In this document: positions 60,095 through 64,000 of the stretch, piece by piece
How the letters are laid out: every line of letters starts with the position of its first letter
Position numbering within the stretch: the stretch's first letter is position 1
Origin: Bacillus subtilis
GTDB lineage: Bacteria; Bacillota; Bacilli; Bacillales; Bacillaceae_C
Direction of reading: 5' to 3'
NCBI RefSeq assembly: GCF_008764245.1
Contig: NZ_VTQV01000010.1
Coordinates: 1 to 64,000 of the forward strand
DNA: 64,000 nucleotides
Notes under the pieces: generated by a model
Told to the model about the DNA's origin: nothing
Databases searched by the model: none
What the model saw: only the letters and a program-made list of their open reading frames with translations
Program-made: the position numbers and the translations under genes

Positions 60095-61849
60095 TTATAC
60101 TGGATGTTCAATAAAAATTGTGGTTCCCCAACCTTTTTTACTCCTGATAATAAAAATGTAATTGTTATTAAACACTAGTGATAAACGCTTTTTAATATTG
60201 GCTAAACCAATATGATTTGTGACATATTCATCTTTATCAAGTTCAGCATGTAATTGATGCAAGGCATGTTTACTCATTCCTTGTCCATTATCAGTAATGC
60301 GGAATCTCACATTATTATTTCTTCGCTCTATTTTTATCCTGATCTTACTTGTGCGCTCGCCGTGGGTCCCATGCTTAAGGCAGTTTTCTAATATGGGTTG
60401 TAATATGAATTTCAAGACTTGCTGATTAAGATCAGTCTGGTTATATTCCCAGTATATATGAAAATCACTTTGGGATCGTATTCTCATGATCTTTACATAA
60501 TTTTTAGCATTTTCAATCTCCTCTTTCAAGGTCACTGTATGTTTTTTGGTTCTTAACGAGAAATTTAGAATATCGGTTAATGTTTCCAACATCTCAGTTA
60601 CTTTATTTGGTTTCCCAGTTAAAGCTATTGCCCTCCAATAAATAATAGCAAGTGTATTCGACAAGAAATGAGGATTAATCTGATTATGCAAAGCAGATAA
60701 CTCTGCTGATTGAAGTTGATACTTTTGTTCGCTTAATTCTTTTTCAAGGTTGTTTTGGTATATATAATTTTTTAAAATTCCTTTGACAATGAAATGATAT
60801 TCATTGTCCTTGAATGAGATATGGTTGGTTAAGTTTTCTTTCTTTTGATTCGTCATATTTAAGATCGTGATAATATCACTAATATGTCGGGCATTTTTTC
60901 GGGATAAATAGTAGATGATTGCAATTCCTATAATAAAAGATAAGCAGGCAAAAACGATGGTTAATAATCGTAACTGATTGGGGATCCAGTAAATAATATT
61001 CTTTTCAACAATGGAGTAGTATCTAAGATGATCATTCTTCGAATGAAGTTGGTTCACAATATAGGCTTTATGATCCATTTTAACTTCAAATGTTTGTTGA
61101 TCATTTGCGAGATCCCAATCTTCTAGATTTAACATTTCACTATTTTTATTGCCATATAATTTGTTATTCTGATCATCTAAGACAAAAATGCTTTGATTAT
61201 GATAATTATTCCATTCATTGATTAAGTCTTCAAAATAATCTTGATGTATATTTAGGACGATCAAACCTTCAGAAGTAGGTGCATTCGTTTTGAACACATT
61301 TTTAAATACGGTGATAACCGGTTTTGGGTCTTCGAATGGAAATTGTGCCACCTTTCTATTTTTTATCCAAATATTCTCTTCGGTGGATGTGGGGTCAAAC
61401 TCGTCAAACCAAGACTGGTCATTCATGGTATCCATTGACGTAACCCCTGTTTGGGATGTTAAGACACGATTTTTCGTATTCGTGTAAAATACATAAATGG
61501 AATGAATATAAGGTGTGGCAATTTCTTTTCGCCGTAGTGTCCCTTCCCGGTACTGCAGTTTCTGGTTTTGAGTGAGAGTTAAGTAATCAGAATCTAAAAT
61601 ATCTTGAAGAGAAAGGATAATATCAGGATTCCAGTTGTAATCCAAGTTTAACAAGTGCATTTCATTTAATACAATATTTGTTTGCTGCTCTAGCTGTTGT
61701 AAGGCATTAAAGTTATTACTCGTAATGGATTCCTTCATATATTTATCTGTGACGACTATGGCAAATGATCCTAAAATGAACAAGGGAATTAGTAAAGGAA
61801 AAAGAAATAGCAAAGTATTCTTCAATAAGAATTTTCTATTGCTAATCAC
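60095..61849 (-). CDS. YesM-type sensor histidine kinase
   Basis: 584 residues; GTG start overlapping the regulator stop (TCATTGTGA). N-terminal helix (FLLKNTLLFLFPLLIPLFIL), extracellular sensor of about 260 residues, second helix (LRLLTIVFACLSFIIGIAII), HAMP-like linker, His_kinase domain with the phosphorylated His in ELSALHNQINPHFLSNTL, the N box (ILQPILENCLKHG) and the G box (RITDNGQGMS). Member of the LytS/YesM family. Phosphorylates the response regulator encoded upstream in the same operon. Its 3' end abuts the 52-bp repeat array. Confidence 0.92.
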   Translation of the reverse strand: MISNRKFLLKNTLLFLFPLLIPLFILGSFAIVVTDKYMKESITSNNFNALQQLEQQTNIVLNEMHLLNLDYNWNPDIILSLQDILDSDYLTLTQNQKLQYREGTLRRKEIATPYIHSIYVFYTNTKNRVLTSQTGVTSMDTMNDQSWFDEFDPTSTEENIWIKNRKVAQFPFEDPKPVITVFKNVFKTNAPTSEGLIVLNIHQDYFEDLINEWNNYHNQSIFVLDDQNNKLYGNKNSEMLNLEDWDLANDQQTFEVKMDHKAYIVNQLHSKNDHLRYYSIVEKNIIYWIPNQLRLLTIVFACLSFIIGIAIIYYLSRKNARHISDIITILNMTNQKKENLTNHISFKDNEYHFIVKGILKNYIYQNNLEKELSEQKYQLQSAELSALHNQINPHFLSNTLAIIYWRAIALTGKPNKVTEMLETLTDILNFSLRTKKHTVTLKEEIENAKNYVKIMRIRSQSDFHIYWEYNQTDLNQQVLKFILQPILENCLKHGTHGERTSKIRIKIERRNNNVRFRITDNGQGMSKHALHQLHAELDKDEYVTNHIGLANIKKRLSLVFNNNYIFIIRSKKGWGTTIFIEHPV

Positions 61850-62583
61850 AATGATACAGCCCTCTGATTTCGATATTCCCGTGGAGACACACCATAGTAC
61901 TTTTTAAACATTCTAGTAAAACTCTTTGGATTGTTATAGCCTAATAGGTAACTAATCTCATAAGTTTTATAATGGTAATCCACCAAAAGTTCTGCGGCCT
62001 TCTTCATCCTAATCTCCGCTAAATAAGTAGAAAAGTTCATACCTGTCTTTTCTTTAAAAAATGTACTAATATAATTTGGAGACATTTTCAATAATTGGGA
62101 TAAATCATCAAGTGTCACCTCTGCGTAATGCTCCTCTGTATACTTTTTAATGGTCTGAGTAATGTTTTCTGAGTAACTATTGGTTGTAGATTGGTTGTTG
62201 CTCCATTCTTGATCTAAATCTTTTTTGAGAACAGTAAAAACCTCTTCAATTTCTTCGTACTTTCCTGGCTTTACAATATAATCTCTTACCCCATATTTAA
62301 GGGCATTTTGTGCATAATGAAAGTCTTTATATCCACTTAGAAAAATAGTTTGAATAGGAAATTTCCTTTCCTTAATTTCCCTAGCTAATTCAATCCCATC
62401 CATTACAGGCATTCGAATATCTGTTAATACGACATCTATCGGATTTTCTTTCAAAAACTCAAGGGCTTGTTGTCCGTTTTCACAATCATGTATAACAGCA
62501 AAGCCAAGGTTGTTCCATGGGAAGTAATTTCTTAAACCGAAACGAATTTCTTGCTCATCATCAACAAGAAGTATTTTGTACAT
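61846..62583 (-). CDS. YesN-type response regulator (AraC output)
   Basis: 245 residues. Receiver domain with the acidic pocket (KILLVDDEQEIRFGLRNYFP), phosphoacceptor Asp55 in VVLTDIRMPVMDG and Lys in DYIVKPGKYEE; then an AraC double HTH (VTLDDLSQLLKMSPNYISTF, KTYEISYLLGYNNPKSFTRM, FKKYYGVSPREYRN). Shorter than classic YesN: the middle linker is reduced. First gene of the leftward two-component operon, divergent from the YesL-like gene and sugar-binding lipoprotein, which it probably activates. Confidence 0.92.
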   Translation of the reverse strand: MYKILLVDDEQEIRFGLRNYFPWNNLGFAVIHDCENGQQALEFLKENPIDVVLTDIRMPVMDGIELAREIKERKFPIQTIFLSGYKDFHYAQNALKYGVRDYIVKPGKYEEIEEVFTVLKKDLDQEWSNNQSTTNSYSENITQTIKKYTEEHYAEVTLDDLSQLLKMSPNYISTFFKEKTGMNFSTYLAEIRMKKAAELLVDYHYKTYEISYLLGYNNPKSFTRMFKKYYGVSPREYRNQRAVSL

Positions 62584-62651
62584 ATCGAAGCTCCTTCCGC
62601 GAAAAAAGGTATCATATTTTATGGAACAAGAGAAGAAAAGATACTTTTATA

Positions 62652-62666
62652 TGTAAACGCTTAACA
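62652..62666. promoter_or_regulatory. cre-like palindrome in the divergent regulatory region
   Basis: TGTAAACGCTTAACA, a near-perfect dyad (TGTnAAnCGnTTnACA), between the two-component operon and the rightward YesL-like/ABC operon. Candidate CcpA site. Confidence 0.5.
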
Positions 62667-62789
62667 TATTGGTGATTATAAGTAATAGAATGCCTTTTTT
62701 TGATTGGAAAATTACTATACTCTTTTTATACAGTCATTTTAATGGAAATGAAGAACAATATCAACTAATGGTGGAAGAGGTGACAAACC

Positions 62790-63425
62790 ATACTTCAAAC
62801 AAAATTAACGGAAACCGTGTATGTGTTTTGTGTTTACGTATTGAAGCTCGTTTATGTAAATCTTTTGTGGTTCCTTTTCACCTTATTGGGTCTCGGTATA
62901 CTTGGCATTTTCCCAGCGACCGTAGCGCTTTGTAAAATACAACAGCAGTGGTTAACACAGAAAAATGAGTCTACCCCTATATTTATCTTATATTGGCAAG
63001 AATATAAGCAAAATTTTTTAAGAGTCAATATGTTAGCGGTTACCTTGTTCGTTATTGGGTTTATTATCTACTTTGATTTAAGGTTTTTTGTACAAAAAGG
63101 AGGGATGATCAATCAAATTATCAGTTTAGGTATCTATATTATATCTGTTTGGTATTTGATTGTCTTAATGTATATCTTACCCACGTATACCACATACCAA
63201 CTAAAACTACACAAATATATTCAATATGCTTTTATTATCGGAATGTTAAATCCATTGAAAACCCTTGGATTAGCCGTTGCTGCAGGAGGCATGATGTATC
63301 TATCCTTATATTTTCCACAAATTTTGTTTTCGGTGGGGGTGAGTCTAACCTTTTTCATTATCATGATTGTAGGTGGTCAAGCCATCCATCGGGTCACCGT
63401 GCTTAAGGAAAGTTTCAGCAAATAA
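62790..63425 (+). CDS. YesL-like DUF624 membrane protein
   Basis: About 211 residues with five hydrophobic segments; VYVNLLWFLFTLLGLGILGI, FPATVALCKIQQQWL and the C-terminal VTVLKESFSK are the YesL/DUF624 signatures. YesL genes accompany YesMN systems and LplB-type importers. The start is unusual: in frame, a TGA at 62781-62783 precedes ATA at 62790, which lies nine bases after GGAAGAGG and would give the normal YesL N-terminus. The first conventional start, GTG 62817, has no SD and gives 202 residues. Either ATA is used, or an original ATG has mutated. Confidence 0.75.
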   Translation: MLQTKLTETVYVFCVYVLKLVYVNLLWFLFTLLGLGILGIFPATVALCKIQQQWLTQKNESTPIFILYWQEYKQNFLRVNMLAVTLFVIGFIIYFDLRFFVQKGGMINQIISLGIYIISVWYLIVLMYILPTYTTYQLKLHKYIQYAFIIGMLNPLKTLGLAVAAGGMMYLSLYFPQILFSVGVSLTFFIIMIVGGQAIHRVTVLKESFSK

Positions 63426-63450
63426 TGAAGGAATAAAAGGGGAGAGAAAA

Positions 63451-64000
63451 ATGCACAGGAAAAGGAAATATTGGATCGCTATAATCCTATTATGTTTAAC
63501 CATTGGTATGTTGGCAGGTTGTAATTCAAAAAAGGGAAACTCTGGCGGTAAGTCTGATGGAGATCAAGTAGAGTTACGAATGGTATGGTGGGGTTCACAG
63601 GACCGACATGATCGCACGCTGAAAGTGATAGATCAGTACATGGAAGAAAACCCCAATGTAACGATTTCCCCTGAGTTTACAGGATGGGATGGTTATTGGG
63701 AAAAGATGGCAACACAAGCGGCAGGGGGGAATTTACCGGATATTGTACAAATGGATTATAAATATTTATCAGAATATGTAGGAAAAGGATTGCTAGCAGA
63801 TTTAAATCCTTTTGTAGAAAATGGTGCACTTGACTTAAGTGATGTGGAAGATACCTATATTGATGGTGGGAAACTTGATGACAAACTGTATGCGGTCAAT
63901 ATTGGGGCCAATGCTCATGCCATTCTGTTGGATAAAGCCATGTTTGAAAAAGCCGATGTACCTGTATTAGAACCTGGTTATACATGGGAAGATTTAAAGG
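63451..64000 (+). CDS. Sugar ABC transporter substrate-binding lipoprotein, cut by the window end
   Basis: At least 183 codons from ATG 63451, after AAAAGGGGAGAG. Signal peptide with lipobox LAGCNS. Family 1 solute-binding domain: ELRMVWWGSQDRHDRTLKVI, FTGWDGYWEKMATQAAGGNL, PDIVQMDYKYLSEYVGKGLL, KLYAVNIGANAHAILLDKAM. Co-directional with the YesL-like gene 25 bp upstream. Permease genes would be expected beyond the window. C-terminus not seen. Confidence 0.9.
   Translation, partial: MHRKRKYWIAIILLCLTIGMLAGCNSKKGNSGGKSDGDQVELRMVWWGSQDRHDRTLKVIDQYMEENPNVTISPEFTGWDGYWEKMATQAAGGNLPDIVQMDYKYLSEYVGKGLLADLNPFVENGALDLSDVEDTYIDGGKLDDKLYAVNIGANAHAILLDKAMFEKADVPVLEPGYTWEDLK

Noticed and set aside
59548-60111. 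Long minus-strand ORFs over the 52-bp array (up to 187 codons, FSYIQPYFG-type repeats)
   Set aside because: They arise because the repeat unit is open in several frames; there is no SD, several overlapping frames are equally open, and two 1-base deletions change the frame without consequence.

Overview
The window looks like chromosomal DNA of a low-GC, spore-forming, competence-capable Firmicute of the Bacillaceae. The support is AT-rich sequence, AAGGAGG-type ribosome binding sites with frequent TTG and GTG starts, a Spo0E-like phosphatase, a ComK homologue, a BsrE/holin-like small toxin, cre-like sites and YesLMN-type regulation. The species cannot be named from this sequence. I recognised no rRNA, tRNA or CRISPR.

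Most of the window is a series of carbohydrate-uptake operons, each with its own regulator. (1) 3.7-10.1 kb: LacI-type regulator, Gfo/Idh oxidoreductase, a three-gene sugar ABC importer and a TIM-barrel epimerase. (2) 12.4-18.6 kb: BglG-type PRD/PTS activator, an ascorbate-type PTS (IIA, IIB, IIC), a phosphotriesterase-fold hydrolase, a KDGP aldolase and, last, a Spo0E-like gene. (3) 24.3-32.0 kb: two epimerases, a ribose-type ABC importer and two Gfo/Idh oxidoreductases. (4) 33.7-38.2 kb: RbsR-like repressor, ribokinase, RihC nucleoside hydrolase and a DcuC-family permease, which together read as a nucleoside-scavenging operon. (5) 39.7-55.8 kb: an L-fucose/L-galactose glycan block with two GH95 enzymes, one GH29, a plant-type L-galactose/L-fucose dehydrogenase, an LgoD/RspB-like dehydrogenase, two AraC regulators and an LplB/YtcP/LipO importer. 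(6) 60.1-64.0 kb: YesMN-type two-component system diverging from a YesL-like gene and a sugar-binding lipoprotein cut by the window end.

Between the operons are decayed accessory zones: IS3-type and IS21 (istB) remnants, a gene with an in-frame TGA, frameshifted genes, a broken RelB/DinJ antitoxin, a broken MATE pump and truncated regulator and lipoprotein genes. At 20-24 kb there is a competence/regulatory island with two tandem paralogues of unknown function, comK, a small sigma factor and a phage-type repressor whose target promoter has lost its gene. An intact MazEF pair lies at 58.2-58.9 kb.

Two structural themes stand out. First, a type I toxin-antitoxin-like module occurs at about 3.1, 19.7, 20.1 and 32.5 kb. 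Two unrelated small peptides sit upstream of the same downstream cassette, which has a perfect 17-bp inverted repeat and a minus-strand TATAAT suited to an antisense RNA. Second, there are two kinds of tandem array in which A and B units alternate: a 1.15-kb array of 22 units of 52 bp (58.9-60.1 kb), and three arrays of 20-21 bp units built on CCCATT (33.5, 38.2 and 57.5 kb). Neither encodes a convincing protein or resembles CRISPR.
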